NCBI RefSeq assembly: GCF_002964665.1
Contig: NZ_PQBZ01000007.1
Span: 1 to 64,000, forward strand
Reading direction: 5' to 3'
Length of the DNA stretch: 64,000 nt
Origin: Pseudoalteromonas sp. T1lg23B
Lineage (GTDB): Bacteria; Pseudomonadota; Gammaproteobacteria; Enterobacterales; Alteromonadaceae
Below are positions 18,547-28,636 of the stretch, one piece after another. Position 1 is the stretch's first letter; each line of letters begins with the position of its first letter. Below the pieces are notes generated by a model. It did not search any database, was not told where the DNA came from, and saw only the letters and a program-made list of their open reading frames with translations. A program made the position numbers and the translations under genes.

Positions 18547-21195
18547 TTACAATGTACGCTGTACTTCAACCGTCTCGAATACTTCGATTTGGTCGCCAAC
18601 TTTAACATCGTTATAGTTCTTAACACCGATACCACATTCCATACCGTTACGTACTTCTTGCACGTCATCTTTGAAGCGGCGTAGAGATTCTAGCTCACCT
18701 TCATAGATAACCACGTTGTCACGAAGTACACGAATTGGCGCGCTACGCTTAACCACACCTTCCGTAACCATACAACCTGCAATCGCACCAATCTTAGGTG
18801 ATTTAAACACATCACGTACTTCGGCAAGACCAATGATCTCTTGCTTGAATTCAGGTGCCAACATACCAGACATGGCTTGTTTAACTTCTTCAATCAAGCT
18901 GTAGATTACACTGTAGTAACGTAAGTCTAGATTCTCAGCTTCAATCACTTTACGTGCAGAAGCATCAGCACGTACGTTAAAGCCGACAATAATCGCGTTT
19001 GAAGCTGCCGCAAGTGTTGCATCAGTTTCAGTGATACCACCTACACCAGAACCCACGATCTTCACTTTAACTTCATCAGTTGAAAGCTTAGTAAGTGAAT
19101 CAGCAATCGCTTCGATTGAACCTTGAACATCCGCTTTTAGTACCACGTTAACTTCAGATACGTTACCTTCGGTCATGTTACTAAACATGTTTTCAAGTTT
19201 CGCTTTTTGTTGACGCGCTAGTTTAACATCACGGAATTTACCTTGACGGTACAGGGCCACTTCACGCGCTTTACGCTCATCCTTAACTACGGTTGCTTCA
19301 TCACCCGCAGCAGGTACGCCAGAAAGACCTAGAATTTCAACTGGGATTGAAGGACCCGCAGTTTTAATCTCTTGACCATTTTCATCACGCATTGCACGAA
19401 CGCGGCCATATTCAAGGCCACATAGTACAATGTCACCCTGACTTAATTGACCTGACTGAACCAGTACCGTTGCAACTGGACCACGACCTTTATCAAGACG
19501 AGATTCGATTACAACACCTGCCGCCATACCTTTGGTTGGCGCAGTCAGTTCTAGAATTTCAGCTTGCATTAATACCGCTTCAAGAAGCTCATCAACACCG
19601 GTACCAGCTTTCGCTGAGATATGTACGAATTGCGTGTCGCCGCCCCACTCTTCTGGAATAACATCCAGTTGAGCTAATTCGTTTTTAACACGGTCTGGAT
19701 CTGCGCCTTCTTTATCCATCTTGTTCACAGCAACGATAAGAGGTACACCCGCTGCTTTAGCGTGCTGAACAGCTTCTTTAGTCTGTGGCATCACACCATC
19801 ATCAGCTGCAACAACCAAGATTACGATATCAGTCGCTTTTGCACCACGTGCACGCATTGAGGTAAACGCAGCGTGTCCCGGTGTATCCAAGAAGGTGATC
19901 ATACCGCCTTCTGTTTCAACGTGATATGCACCAATGTGCTGCGTAATACCACCGGCCTCGCCAGAAGCTACCTTAGCGCTACGAATATAATCTAGTGTTG
20001 ACGTTTTACCATGGTCAACGTGACCCATTACAGTTACAACCGGCGCACGAGGCTCTGTTGAGTCAACTTCTGCACGGTCACTTAGTACTTGCTCTTCTAA
20101 TTCATTTTCTTTAACTAGAATAACTTTGTGACCCATTTCTTCTGCAACTAGCTGGGCAGTTTCTTGGTCGATAACTTGGTTAATCGTAACCATATCGCCC
20201 ATTTTCATCATCGTCTTAACAACTTCCGCGCCTTTAACAGCCATGCGTGAAGCGAGCTCTGCTACCGTGATGGTTTCGCTGATACGTACTTCTTGTTTTA
20301 CATCAGTAACTGGCTTTTGGAAACCATGTTGTAGAGAGGTTGGCGCTTTGAGCTTGCCTTTGCGACCTTTTACTGGCGCTTCAACTTTAGCAGGTGCCTT
20401 TTTCTTCTTCTTACGACGCGCACTTTTCTCTTCACGTGCGTCAGACTCATCTTCCGCTTCACGAGCGTAAGTTGAGGTCGTTAAATGGTGGTCTGCCGTT
20501 TCTTCACGAAGACGGCGTTCCTCTTCTTCTTTCTTCCAACGAGCTTCATTTTCTTCAGCTAGTCTACGCGCCTCTTCAGCTTGGCGCTTCGCTTCTTCTT
20601 CAGCTTTTCTCAATGCTGCCTCTTCTGCTTCTTTTTGCAGACGCTCAGCTTCAAGGCGATCTTTTTCAGCTTGCGCACTATCCACTTTTTTGTCTTGCGG
20701 TTCGTTAGCTTTACGTTCGGCGTCAGCCTTACGTTTAGCTTCCTCTTTGGCTTTACGTTCAGCTTCCTCTTTGGCCTTACGCTCAGCTTCTTCTTTGGCT
20801 CTCAGTTCAGCCTCTTGCTGTGCTTTAAGCTCAGCTTCTTGACGCGCAGCTTCTTCCGCCGCTAAACGCTCTTGCTCTTTTTGCTGATCAATCGCGCTCT
20901 TTTTAACATACGTGCGTTTTTTGCGCACTTCAACAGACACAGACTTTTCTTTACCCGTTGAGCCTTTAACACTTAAAGTGCTTTTGCTTTTACGTTGTAA
21001 TGTCATGCGCTCAGGACCTTCGGCACCTTTACCGCCATGTTGACGGCTAAGGTGGTCAAGTAATTGCGCTTTTTCAGACTCAGTCACGCTGTCGTCTTTA
21101 CCTTTGGTGATCCCTGCATCATTCAACTGCTGCAGTAATTTATCAACAGTTGTATCAATAGTCTCGGCTAGTTTCTCAATGCTCACTTCTGCCAT
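18547..21195 (-). CDS. infB: Translation initiation factor IF-2
   Basis: The GTPase that brings fMet-tRNA to the 30S subunit. The 882 residues contain the IF2-N domain (1-50), a long charged coiled-coil rich in [15 protein letters not shown] repeats (about 100-235), then the G domain ([14 protein letters not shown] near 390, [13 protein letters not shown]) and domains II-IV. The low-complexity linker is the usual variable region. It sits 26 bp after nusA in the conserved metY-rimP-nusA-infB operon. Confidence 0.98.
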   Translation of the reverse strand: MAEVSIEKLAETIDTTVDKLLQQLNDAGITKGKDDSVTESEKAQLLDHLSRQHGGKGAEGPERMTLQRKSKSTLSVKGSTGKEKSVSVEVRKKRTYVKKSAIDQQKEQERLAAEEAARQEAELKAQQEAELRAKEEAERKAKEEAERKAKEEAKRKADAERKANEPQDKKVDSAQAEKDRLEAERLQKEAEEAALRKAEEEAKRQAEEARRLAEENEARWKKEEEERRLREETADHHLTTSTYAREAEDESDAREEKSARRKKKKKAPAKVEAPVKGRKGKLKAPTSLQHGFQKPVTDVKQEVRISETITVAELASRMAVKGAEVVKTMMKMGDMVTINQVIDQETAQLVAEEMGHKVILVKENELEEQVLSDRAEVDSTEPRAPVVTVMGHVDHGKTSTLDYIRSAKVASGEAGGITQHIGAYHVETEGGMITFLDTPGHAAFTSMRARGAKATDIVILVVAADDGVMPQTKEAVQHAKAAGVPLIVAVNKMDKEGADPDRVKNELAQLDVIPEEWGGDTQFVHISAKAGTGVDELLEAVLMQAEILELTAPTKGMAAGVVIESRLDKGRGPVATVLVQSGQLSQGDIVLCGLEYGRVRAMRDENGQEIKTAGPSIPVEILGLSGVPAAGDEATVVKDERKAREVALYRQGKFRDVKLARQQKAKLENMFSNMTEGNVSEVNVVLKADVQGSIEAIADSLTKLSTDEVKVKIVGSGVGGITETDATLAAASNAIIVGFNVRADASARKVIEAENLDLRYYSVIYSLIEEVKQAMSGMLAPEFKQEIIGLAEVRDVFKSPKIGAIAGCMVTEGVVKRSAPIRVLRDNVVIYEGELESLRRFKDDVQEVRNGMECGIGVKNYNDVKVGDQIEVFETVEVQRTL

Positions 21196-21221
21196 AGTGT
21201 GTGTTACCTCCGTTAATAAAT

Positions 21222-22724
21222 TTATGCGTCTTCACCAAACCAACAAATGTTACGTGCAGCCATGATCAACTGCCCAGCTTCTTGCTCTGATAAATCGGTT
21301 ATTTCTACAAGTTCGTCGATGCCTTGCTCTGCCAAATCTTCAAGTGTAACCACACCCTTGCTGGCCATAACAAATGCTAAGTGACGCTCTAGGCCCTCTA
21401 AAGCCAATAGGTCTTCAGCAGGCTCTGCACCTTCTAAACTTTCTTCAGTCTTAAGTGCTTTAGTTGTTAAAGCGTCTTTCGCACGGTTGCGCAGTTCTTC
21501 AACAGTGTCTTCGTCTAAACCATCAATTTCAAGGAACTCAGAAACTGGTACGTAAGCCACTTCTTCTAGTGTTGAGAAACCTTCGTTGATTAGCAACGCT
21601 GCAAAGTCATCATCAATATCTAAGTGTTCAGTGAACAAGTTCACTAACTTGTCTGACTCTTCGGCATTTTTTGCTGCCATATCTTCTACTGTCATCACAT
21701 TTAGTTCCCAACCCGTAAGCTGGCTTGCTAAGCGAATGTTCTGACCATTACGACCGATTGCTTGTGCTAGATTGTCTGCTTCTACCGCGATATCCATAGA
21801 ACGAGAATCTTCATCCATGACGATTGATGCTACTTCTGCAGGTGCCATCGCATTGATAACGAATTGAGCAGGGTTATCATCGTAAAGTACAATATCAACA
21901 CGCTCACCACCGAGCTCTGAAGATACTGCTTGAACACGCGCACCACGCATACCAACACACGCACCAACAGGGTCTATGCGTTTATCATTCGACTTCACTG
22001 CGATTTTTGCACGTGAACCTGGGTCACGGGCTGCGCCACGAAGTTCGATCATCTCTTCACCAATCTCTGGTACTTCGATACGGAATAACTCCATCAGCAT
22101 TTCAGGCTTCGAGCGCGTAACAAATAATTGTGCGCCACGTGCTTCAGGTTTCACGTCGTACAACAAACCACGTACACGGTCGCCTGGACGGAAACTTTCG
22201 CGTGGTAACATGTCTTCACGATAAATCACTGCTTCTGCATTGTTACCTAAATCAATCACGATAGCATCGCGAGTTGCCTTTTTAACAACGCCCGTTACTA
22301 GCTCACCTTGCTGATCTTTGTATGCTTCAACAACCAGTGCACGTTCAGCTTCACGTACCTTTTGTACGATAACTTGCTTAGCCATTTGCGTCGTGATTCG
22401 GTCAAATTTGATTGACTCAATTTGTTCTTCTACGTAATCACCCAATTTAATGTCTGGCTCTTCTACTTGGGCCGCTTCGAGGGTAATTTCCGCGTAGGGG
22501 TTTTCAAGTGAACCATCTTCGCGTGGGTCAACAACCATCCAACGACGGAAAGTGTCATATTCACCAGTCTTACGGTCAATAGCTACACGAACTTCAATGT
22601 CGCCAGTATGTTTTTTCTTTGTTGCAGTCGCTAGTGCGAACTCTAATGCTTCAAAAATCTTTTCTCTTGGGACTGCCTTTTCATTGGAAACGGCTTCTGC
22701 CACCAATAATATTTCTTTTGCCAT
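21222..22724 (-). CDS. nusA: Transcription termination/antitermination factor NusA
   Basis: Binds RNA polymerase and RNA at pauses, terminators and rrn boxA sites. An N-terminal RNAP-binding domain ([19 protein letters not shown]), S1 domain, two KH domains ([34 protein letters not shown]) and two C-terminal acidic repeats are visible, as in E. coli. The start is the ATG at 22724, with GAGG 8 bases upstream; a longer frame from 22757 has no homologous text. Confidence 0.98.
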   Translation of the reverse strand: MAKEILLVAEAVSNEKAVPREKIFEALEFALATATKKKHTGDIEVRVAIDRKTGEYDTFRRWMVVDPREDGSLENPYAEITLEAAQVEEPDIKLGDYVEEQIESIKFDRITTQMAKQVIVQKVREAERALVVEAYKDQQGELVTGVVKKATRDAIVIDLGNNAEAVIYREDMLPRESFRPGDRVRGLLYDVKPEARGAQLFVTRSKPEMLMELFRIEVPEIGEEMIELRGAARDPGSRAKIAVKSNDKRIDPVGACVGMRGARVQAVSSELGGERVDIVLYDDNPAQFVINAMAPAEVASIVMDEDSRSMDIAVEADNLAQAIGRNGQNIRLASQLTGWELNVMTVEDMAAKNAEESDKLVNLFTEHLDIDDDFAALLINEGFSTLEEVAYVPVSEFLEIDGLDEDTVEELRNRAKDALTTKALKTEESLEGAEPAEDLLALEGLERHLAFVMASKGVVTLEDLAEQGIDELVEITDLSEQEAGQLIMAARNICWFGEDA

Positions 22725-22764
22725 AGGTAATGCCTCGCTTGCCCTTGTCCTTCGCACTTAATAC

Positions 22765-23220
22765 TTATAACTTTGCGATAATGTTCGCACGTTCGATGTT
22801 GCTAAGCATGATTAGATGCTCTGCACCATCAACGCTTATCGTGATCATGTCACCACTTACAGCAACTAAGTCGCCTTTGAAGTTACGACGACCATCCTGA
22901 GGAAGTTTAGTACGGACACGTACTTCTTCACCCTGAGCTTTCTCGTAATGCGCCTGTTTGAATAACGGTCTATCTATACCCGGAGAAGACACCTCCAAGT
23001 CATATTCATTTGTAATGGGGTCTTCAACATCTAAAATCGCACTAACTTGTCGACTTACATCCGCACAATTATCTACAGTAATGCCATTTTCGTGTTCAAT
23101 GTATACACGCAACGTAGAATGACGACCAGCTTGCACAAACTCAAGACCCAATAATTCAAACCCCAGTGCTTCAACTGCAGGTTCTAACATTGCTGTCAAT
23201 TCTTGCTCGAGTTTTGTCAC
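22765..23220 (-). CDS. rimP: Ribosome maturation factor RimP
   Basis: A 151-residue protein needed for 30S assembly, matching E. coli RimP (150 aa) in length. Typical text: VEALGFELLGLEF, DCADVSRQVSAILDVEDPI, YDLEVSSPGIDRPLF. The start is a GTG (23218-23220) preceded by GGAGGA at ideal spacing, not the upstream ATG in the same frame that would contain the Shine-Dalgarno site. The rare start may keep expression low. Confidence 0.96.
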   Translation of the reverse strand: MTKLEQELTAMLEPAVEALGFELLGLEFVQAGRHSTLRVYIEHENGITVDNCADVSRQVSAILDVEDPITNEYDLEVSSPGIDRPLFKQAHYEKAQGEEVRVRTKLPQDGRRNFKGDLVAVSGDMITISVDGAEHLIMLSNIERANIIAKL

Positions 23221-23310
23221 AAAATTCCTCCATACAAACAAAAAAAGGGCCTTAGCCCCAATAACTTAGCTGCTTCAGATCAAAGCTTGGGTTAGCAACC
23301 AAAGCCGCAG

Positions 23311-23333
23311 ATACAACAACGCCCCGAACCAAG
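23311..23333 (-). terminator. GC-rich hairpin between metY and rimP
   Basis: CGCCCCG / CGGGGCG form a 7-bp G+C stem with a 7-base loop in the rimP leader. The following minus-strand bases are only moderately T-rich (TTGTTGT), so it is either a weak attenuator or a processing signal. Coordinates are approximate to a few bases. Confidence 0.4.
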
Positions 23334-23429
23334 CGGGGCGTCACACCTAAAGCAAAACTGTGTGGCCAAAGGCCTTGCTTGGTTGCGTTTGACGGCAGCC
23401 AAATTAAGCAGACGCTTAAACGCAAAACG

Positions 23430-23475
23430 CGCATTACAAAGAATGCGCGACACCATACAGGAATAGCTTGTATTC
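23430..23475 (-). terminator. Paired hairpins just downstream of tRNA-fMet
   Basis: Two stems follow the tRNA on the minus strand: GGAATA/TATTCC immediately after it, and GCGCATT/AATGCGC followed by GTTTTGCG. They may partly terminate metY transcription and define its 3' processing while letting some polymerase continue into rimP-nusA. Confidence 0.5.
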
Positions 23476-23481
23476 CAGATT

Positions 23482-23558
<77 letters not shown>

Positions 23559-23594
23559 CCAATAGCAGTGCAAGCACTGCGAAATATGCGCTGT

Positions 23595-23623
23595 ATTATA
23601 AGGACAGTTCCATTAATAAGCAA
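23595..23623 (-). promoter_or_regulatory. metY operon promoter
   Basis: The minus strand has -35 TTGCTT (23618-23623), a 17-bp spacer and a perfect -10 TATAAT (23595-23600), about 36 bp upstream of the tRNA. Probably the main promoter for metY-rimP-nusA-infB. The remaining gap up to 23962 has no gene. Confidence 0.8.
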
Positions 23624-23962
23624 CCTTAGACACAAATAAATCAGCACTTATCGCGATTATGTTCATCATAACCAATATAACAGCACAAACTTCAGGTGTG
23701 ATTACAACAAATAACAATTGCATTCATGATGGAACCGACTTTTAGCCTCATCACCGCTTTAGTCATCGTACGACTTATCCCACAATATAGAGATTTTTCG
23801 TACAAATTTTTCAAACATCTCGCATCCTAGCATATACACACTATACTTAGTACAACTAGACAGACGACCTACTCTGGCTGTGATCTTTAGCAAGTAAACA
23901 TTTTGCTTGTGTTATTTTAGTTCGAGCAAACGGATGCGCTCTTAATCGACGACGAGGCGATT

Positions 23963-24442
23963 ATGAGTATTTCTCCCTATCAATACCAGCTGTTAACGCA
24001 ATCCTTTGCGACAATTCAGCCCAACTTTCACTGCTTTTGTGTGAGCTTGCGTACTCAGTTGAATCGTTATGAAGTTCAACTTGTGTTACCAAACAACAAC
24101 GAGCAACTTATCAGCATAGAACAAAGAGCCAGTAAATTTATTCAAGAAGCATTGTATTTACTGCCCCAACAGGAGCAGCTAGCAAGCTTTATACAGTTAC
24201 ATGCCCCAAGGTTTATGCTGCTAAACCCCTCAGAAAGGGACATAACTGTGCTATGCAATGTCATGATATCAACCTTACAACTCCACTTAGGCGCACAATT
24301 CACACTGGCCCTGAGAAATGCATGGCGAAAAGCGCTACACATTTTTGCCAATATTATAAAAAATGCTCTATTTGGCTCAAGCAATGTGGTTTGTTTGCAT
24401 GAGTTTAAGCTGCAAAAACAACAACAAGCATCTACCAATTAA
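23963..24442 (+). CDS. Divergent globin-like protein
   Basis: 159 residues, no signal peptide. The second half follows the single-domain globin pattern: a candidate proximal His in FIQLHAPRF, then PSERDITVLCNVMISTLQLHLGAQF in place of the usual G-helix text, then a globin-like H helix (RNAWRKALHIFANIIKNAL). The first helices match poorly (LTQSFATIQPNFHCFCVSLR). If correct it could bind haem for O2, NO or redox sensing, or it may have lost haem. GAGG lies 5 bases before the ATG. It is divergent from the metY operon. Confidence 0.6.
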   Translation: MSISPYQYQLLTQSFATIQPNFHCFCVSLRTQLNRYEVQLVLPNNNEQLISIEQRASKFIQEALYLLPQQEQLASFIQLHAPRFMLLNPSERDITVLCNVMISTLQLHLGAQFTLALRNAWRKALHIFANIIKNALFGSSNVVCLHEFKLQKQQQASTN

Positions 24443-24460
24443 TGACATTAGCGCATCTCA

Positions 24461-24499
24461 TACGTACACTAAATCAAATTAATTGATTAGGTGTACGTA
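24461..24499 (+). promoter_or_regulatory. Imperfect palindrome over the RBS of the next gene
   Basis: Arms of 17 bases (24461-24477 and 24483-24499) are complementary except for two central mismatches. The right arm includes AGGTG, the likely Shine-Dalgarno site, and touches the ATG at 24499. It could be a transcription-factor operator, a weak terminator of the globin-like gene, or an RNA stem hiding the RBS. Confidence 0.5.
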
Positions 24500-25005
24500 T
24501 GCATAAACCATTTCTTTTCCCAGTAATTTTGTGTTTCACACTGAGCGGTTGTGACTTTTTTAACGATTCAAAAGTCACTGTCGAACAACAGTATTTAGCG
24601 CAACACCAAGAATTAAAACAGGCCGTTGAGGGCATTCGTCAGCAAGGTTTAGATGCCTTTTCTGCAACTGTAGAAAAGGGCTCGGTTGCAGCGTGTGTCA
24701 CCAAACAGCTAGAAATGGATCCGATGGGGGAGCTCATCGCTGTTGAAGGGGCATTGCAAGACAGTGCCAACCTTGCCGATCTTATCAATACCATTGAGGG
24801 ATTAACCGATCAAGAGATAAGTCTTGAGCGCATTCCAGATTTATTGCGCCAAGGTGCTGACACGCTCAATTACCTGCGTACATTATTGAACAGCTATGAA
24901 CTGAGTGATTTGCAAAAACAAGCGCACCAACTCTTAGAAGATGGACAAACTCAAAGCCAAAACATAGGCCAGCACTTAAGAAGCTTGGTTGAACAATGTA
25001 ATTAA
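24499..25005 (+). CDS. Putative lipoprotein, unknown function
   Basis: 168 residues with a lipoprotein signal ending at lipobox LSGC (Cys18), then an almost wholly helical, glutamine- and leucine-rich mature part with two further Cys (in AACVTK and the C-terminal EQCN). Aspartate follows the lipidated Cys, which in enterobacteria favours inner-membrane retention. I do not recognise the family. It ends at a terminator shared with the convergent gene. Confidence 0.75.
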   Translation: MHKPFLFPVILCFTLSGCDFFNDSKVTVEQQYLAQHQELKQAVEGIRQQGLDAFSATVEKGSVAACVTKQLEMDPMGELIAVEGALQDSANLADLINTIEGLTDQEISLERIPDLLRQGADTLNYLRTLLNSYELSDLQKQAHQLLEDGQTQSQNIGQHLRSLVEQCN

Positions 25006-25028
25006 AAAAGCCCCAGCGGGCTTTTTTT
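25004..25028. terminator. Bidirectional terminator
   Basis: AAAAAAGCCC-CAGC-GGGCTTTTTTT has a T run on either strand, so it can end both the plus-strand lipoprotein gene and the minus-strand DUF3019 gene. Confidence 0.9.
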
Positions 25029-25029
25029 G

Positions 25030-25434
25030 TTAAAACAGGCGCCAACGACGCTTTTTGGTCTGCACTTTGTGCACCCAATTGACCTCAATTGTGGTTACCG
25101 CTAAAACATCTCGTTGAGCTTGAGAAATAAGTTCATAACTTAAGCTTTGCGCGGAACCAAAACTCAGAGTGTAGGTAAATGACTTCGTGTTTGCCCAACA
25201 CTGTAAAATCTTCTTTGAGTAACCTTCGCGAATACAATAATCCCCTATCGTGGGTGTATTCACTTTAAACTTCACATCGGCATAGCAGGTTCTTCCTTGG
25301 TTAAGTGCAACGCACTTATTCGGAGTAGCATGTAAAATCTCACTCGGTGCCTGTGTCGCACCATAGCCGTCAAACGCAATAACTCCTAAAATTGCTCCTA
25401 GCAAATACTTAGCTGAAATGAGCTTAAAATACAT
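25030..25434 (-). CDS. DUF3019 family exported protein
   Basis: 134 residues with an N-terminal signal segment and a small beta domain holding conserved cysteines (PNKCVAL, RTCYADVKF, GDYCIR, ILQCW), the DUF3019 pattern. Function is not established. It overlaps the end of the upstream MipA/OmpV gene by 11 bp, so the two are co-translated and probably work in the envelope together. Confidence 0.8.
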   Translation of the reverse strand: MYFKLISAKYLLGAILGVIAFDGYGATQAPSEILHATPNKCVALNQGRTCYADVKFKVNTPTIGDYCIREGYSKKILQCWANTKSFTYTLSFGSAQSLSYELISQAQRDVLAVTTIEVNWVHKVQTKKRRWRLF

Positions 25435-26245
25435 ATTTCACTCCAGCGAAAACGGCACTTGCATGACGAGACTCAACCAGCGGGCTTTTTGTCACGTTAG
25501 AAGAGCCAACCAGTATTGACGCCCCAGCACTAAAGACCCAATCAACAGCAATTGGATAATTTGCCTGAACTTGTGTAAACACGGATGAAGCTCCATTCAC
25601 CTGATAAGCGGGTAAGTGAATTGATTGCTCATCAATATCAACCCCGTAGAAGTAATCGATAAAGTTACCGGAATAGTAATTTACCCCAAAGTTAAACCAT
25701 ACATCCCAGTTGCGTAACTCAAAATTACGCGTAGCTTCACCATGAAGTACCCAACCATTGCTCCCGCCAAATGCGTCATATACCAGCTCAACCACCGCAC
25801 TATATTCTCCAACAGAACGATAATAGGCAAGACCAAAGGATTGATCTTGATGGCGTTCTTTTATGCCACGAAGGGCGGGGACGGTTGGGTCATCGTCAAT
25901 ATAGCCGCTTTGTGAAAAGCTCAAATGGTAATTGCCGTAGATAATGTCTATTCCCTCTTGGCCATTAGTCCACAATTGATAACCTATATCTGCTCCACCA
26001 AAAAAGTCACCGGAGTCAACGCGAAGATAAAAGTTTTTATACTCAACCCTCGCATCTGCAAGAATACTGACACCACCAAATGTCGATTTAGCGCCTTTGA
26101 GTTTTGGCAGCGTGAGGTCAACCCAAAAAGCGCCTAAGCTGAGTTGCCAATAGAGTTCACCATTTTGTTCATACTCTTGCTGTGCTTTACTCACCATAGG
26201 CATGCTAAGCAACAGAAGGAGCAATATTTTTATCTTATTTATCAT
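25424..26245 (-). CDS. MipA/OmpV family outer-membrane protein
   Basis: 273 residues: signal peptide (about 1-21, ending SKA-QQ) followed by alternating beta-strand text and a C-terminal KYVF, the final aromatic typical of outer-membrane beta-barrels. Length and pattern fit MipA/OmpV. MipA in E. coli scaffolds murein-synthesising enzymes, but most family members have unknown roles. Paired with the DUF3019 gene. Confidence 0.8.
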   Translation of the reverse strand: MINKIKILLLLLLSMPMVSKAQQEYEQNGELYWQLSLGAFWVDLTLPKLKGAKSTFGGVSILADARVEYKNFYLRVDSGDFFGGADIGYQLWTNGQEGIDIIYGNYHLSFSQSGYIDDDPTVPALRGIKERHQDQSFGLAYYRSVGEYSAVVELVYDAFGGSNGWVLHGEATRNFELRNWDVWFNFGVNYYSGNFIDYFYGVDIDEQSIHLPAYQVNGASSVFTQVQANYPIAVDWVFSAGASILVGSSNVTKSPLVESRHASAVFAGVKYVF

Positions 26246-26441
26246 ATTTGGGCATGCTTTCTTATTTATGTAGTTTGTGCCGAAATTGCCGCCTAATGAT
26301 ACCCGACCTAACTGATATCAACAATCACAGTTTTAACTTAATTAAAAGTCTAAAATTAACCAAAATGAAATCAAAAAGTAACATTTAGCCTGTCAAATAT
26401 CGCACCTCGAACTAGAGTTATTACTTTACCTAAGGATAATT

Positions 26442-27452
26442 ATGAAAAAAATAATACTCTGCGCAGCGCTGGGGATGGCAACGCTGAACGCTCACGCCTT
26501 TAGTCAAGAAACCCACAAGCGCATCGTAATCGATGCTGTGAACTACATGGCGCAAAACCCGTCAACCACTCAATATCAAAAATTAGCAAGCTATGCAGCC
26601 GCCAACAATATGAGCGTTTCGGCTCTAGCTCAACTACTCGGACAAGCTGCGTATGATGTTGATGACTTTGAAGACACATTCTTCTGCGGAGCAATCACAG
26701 GTGACTGCGTACAAGCGCCATTGTGGGGGGCCGCTGAGAGCATCGTAAAATATACCAGCTACTGGCACTTTCAAAATCACACACAAGGTGCAGACGCGCA
26801 TGGTAACGACTTTGGCGGTTATAACTATCAAAAGTTAACTGTTTGGGGCAGCGTTGACTCAATGGCCGCCACTTGGTTAAAAGGTGATTATTTGGACGAT
26901 GGCCAAGGCGGTGAAACGGGTTGGTTCCGTGCAGATGACACGCGCTACAACAGCTATGGTATTACTGAAGCCAATTATCGCATCGACAGTCAGTCAAACT
27001 ATAATATGTACGATGACTTTGAAGAGATGCCATTTCAGCCAATCGATAACCTAGGCCAATATTGGTATCAAAAGTATCTGCAAAGTGGTAATCCTCAATT
27101 ACTTGGATTTGTATTCCATACCACTGACTTACTGCAACCCCATCATACATGGACAACTTCGGATCTTAATCACTCAAGTTGGGAATCTTGGGTAAAAGAC
27201 TATTATGATCAAGAGAACCTCAATAATATGCAGTTAGTACGAGAGGCGCTTGATAGCTTTGCCCCACTTGGCGCAAACAGTCAAGATATACGCCCACTGC
27301 TCACGCAAGGTGGTGCTTTTTCTTACGCACAAGGCGGTATCGTGCTCAACTCAAAAGATCACTATGATCGGCTAAATACGGCAAAACTTGTGATCCCTCA
27401 TGCCATTGCCATGGTTGTGCATTTACTTAACCACGCAATGGTGGCACGTTAA
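26442..27452 (+). CDS. Exported zinc hydrolase, phospholipase C/P1 nuclease-like
   Basis: 336 residues with a clear signal peptide (1-19, cleavage after AHA). The mature N-terminus FSQETHKRI and later DDFED, HFQNHT, HTTDLLQPHHTW and NHSSWE provide the His/Asp set expected of the all-helical trinuclear-zinc fold shared by bacterial phospholipase C and S1/P1 nucleases. Substrate (phospholipid or nucleic acid) cannot be told. It is the first gene of a three-gene overlapping set; the stop and next start share one base (TAATG). Confidence 0.75.
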   Translation: MKKIILCAALGMATLNAHAFSQETHKRIVIDAVNYMAQNPSTTQYQKLASYAAANNMSVSALAQLLGQAAYDVDDFEDTFFCGAITGDCVQAPLWGAAESIVKYTSYWHFQNHTQGADAHGNDFGGYNYQKLTVWGSVDSMAATWLKGDYLDDGQGGETGWFRADDTRYNSYGITEANYRIDSQSNYNMYDDFEEMPFQPIDNLGQYWYQKYLQSGNPQLLGFVFHTTDLLQPHHTWTTSDLNHSSWESWVKDYYDQENLNNMQLVREALDSFAPLGANSQDIRPLLTQGGAFSYAQGGIVLNSKDHYDRLNTAKLVIPHAIAMVVHLLNHAMVAR

Positions 27453-28636
27453 TGCGTATGTTGGTTTTACTAGTGGCAAGCTTATTTAGCTTGCCACTGT
27501 TCGCACAGCTCAACTTTAGCCAATCTGAAATAAAATTGGTACATAACGTCTTACAAGAAAAAGCGCCCAGCCTCTCTTTGCGCCAAGCAAAAGAACGCTT
27601 GTTAGAAAATGCCTTTTTACTGGCACAAGCAAAACGGCACCAACCTGCCATTTTACACAAGCAGTCTGCGGTTGGATTTAGCAGCGACTATCATGCCCGA
27701 CGTTTTACACTGGTATTATTAAAAAGTCAGTTTGACCTGCCCAATGTCCCAGCACTTGATGACAACGCTTTTGCGCCATACACCTCTTTGTGGCTGTTGG
27801 ATAATTTACCCAACTATCCAAGCAATAACATTTACTCACAGCAACAGTTAGCACAACTTGAACGCGTGGATTTAACGCATTTAGCTAATGCTCCACTGAC
27901 GCTTGCAACGCTCATGAATGAGCAGTCCATGCAAAACCGCTATAAGCTACACCAAGGCGAAATTAATCTGTTTAAATCGCTTATAGCTGAACACCGTCGT
28001 TTCAACCTAACCATGCAGTTACTGGCCGATAAGCTACAGACGATGGGGCTATCAAAGCAACGACTGTTAGAAATCGCCAAAGCAGAACTATTGCGACCTG
28101 TGATGCTCACCTACTTTGGCGTACTACACAGTATGCATGGGGAACACAGTGCCTATGTAGAGCAACTACAAGCCAAGATCACACAACAGCAAATTAACGA
28201 TTACTTTAAAGCCAACAAGAATGACTTTAGGTACATCGCTCAAGTACACTCTCAGGCGGTACTTTTTAAAGAGAAAGAGCAGGCTTCACAATTTTACCAC
28301 TATGCCAAACAGCACTCTTTTGAGCAGGCACTGAGTCAATTCAAACAACGAGACCTATTCGCTCAAACAGACGGTCTAGTAAAGCGCAAACAGCAAAATT
28401 CATGGGCCGAACAACTCGCGTTTAGCTTGCTACCAAACAAGTTATCGAAGCCCGTGAGAACGCCTCAAGGTGAGTGGCTTGTCGCCACCACATTGAAACG
28501 CCAGTACAGCTATTACCAAGCAGATAGTGAGACCGTTAAGTATCAAGCCAAAATAGCGCTCACTGATTCATTGGCAACAGCCGAGTATGAAAAATTAAAA
28601 AAACAGTGGTTTAGACAACACAAGGCGACGCTATGA
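27452..28636 (+). CDS. Parvulin-like periplasmic foldase (PpiC/SurA-type)
   Basis: 394 residues with a signal peptide (1-18). The N-terminal half is helical, as in SurA-like chaperone domains (LSLRQAKERLLENAFLLAQA). The C-terminal part from about 245 (ITQQQINDYFKANKNDFRY) to 365 has the parvulin order: VHSQAVLFKEKEQASQFYHY, DGLVKRK, WAEQLAFSLLPNKLSKPVRT, GEWLVATTLKR. Similarity is weak, so isomerase activity is uncertain. Its coupling to an exported hydrolase suggests a dedicated folding helper. Confidence 0.65.
   Translation: MRMLVLLVASLFSLPLFAQLNFSQSEIKLVHNVLQEKAPSLSLRQAKERLLENAFLLAQAKRHQPAILHKQSAVGFSSDYHARRFTLVLLKSQFDLPNVPALDDNAFAPYTSLWLLDNLPNYPSNNIYSQQQLAQLERVDLTHLANAPLTLATLMNEQSMQNRYKLHQGEINLFKSLIAEHRRFNLTMQLLADKLQTMGLSKQRLLEIAKAELLRPVMLTYFGVLHSMHGEHSAYVEQLQAKITQQQINDYFKANKNDFRYIAQVHSQAVLFKEKEQASQFYHYAKQHSFEQALSQFKQRDLFAQTDGLVKRKQQNSWAEQLAFSLLPNKLSKPVRTPQGEWLVATTLKRQYSYYQADSETVKYQAKIALTDSLATAEYEKLKKQWFRQHKATL

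Noticed and set aside
20394..20865. Overlapping plus-strand frames rich in Phe and Leu opposite infB
   Set aside because: They are the antisense of the Glu/Lys/Ala-rich coiled-coil of IF-2; codon bias of the repeat creates long open frames.
20500..20900. Repeated segments within infB that might suggest a mobile or tandem repeat
   Set aside because: They encode the normal low-complexity [13 protein letters not shown] linker of IF-2.
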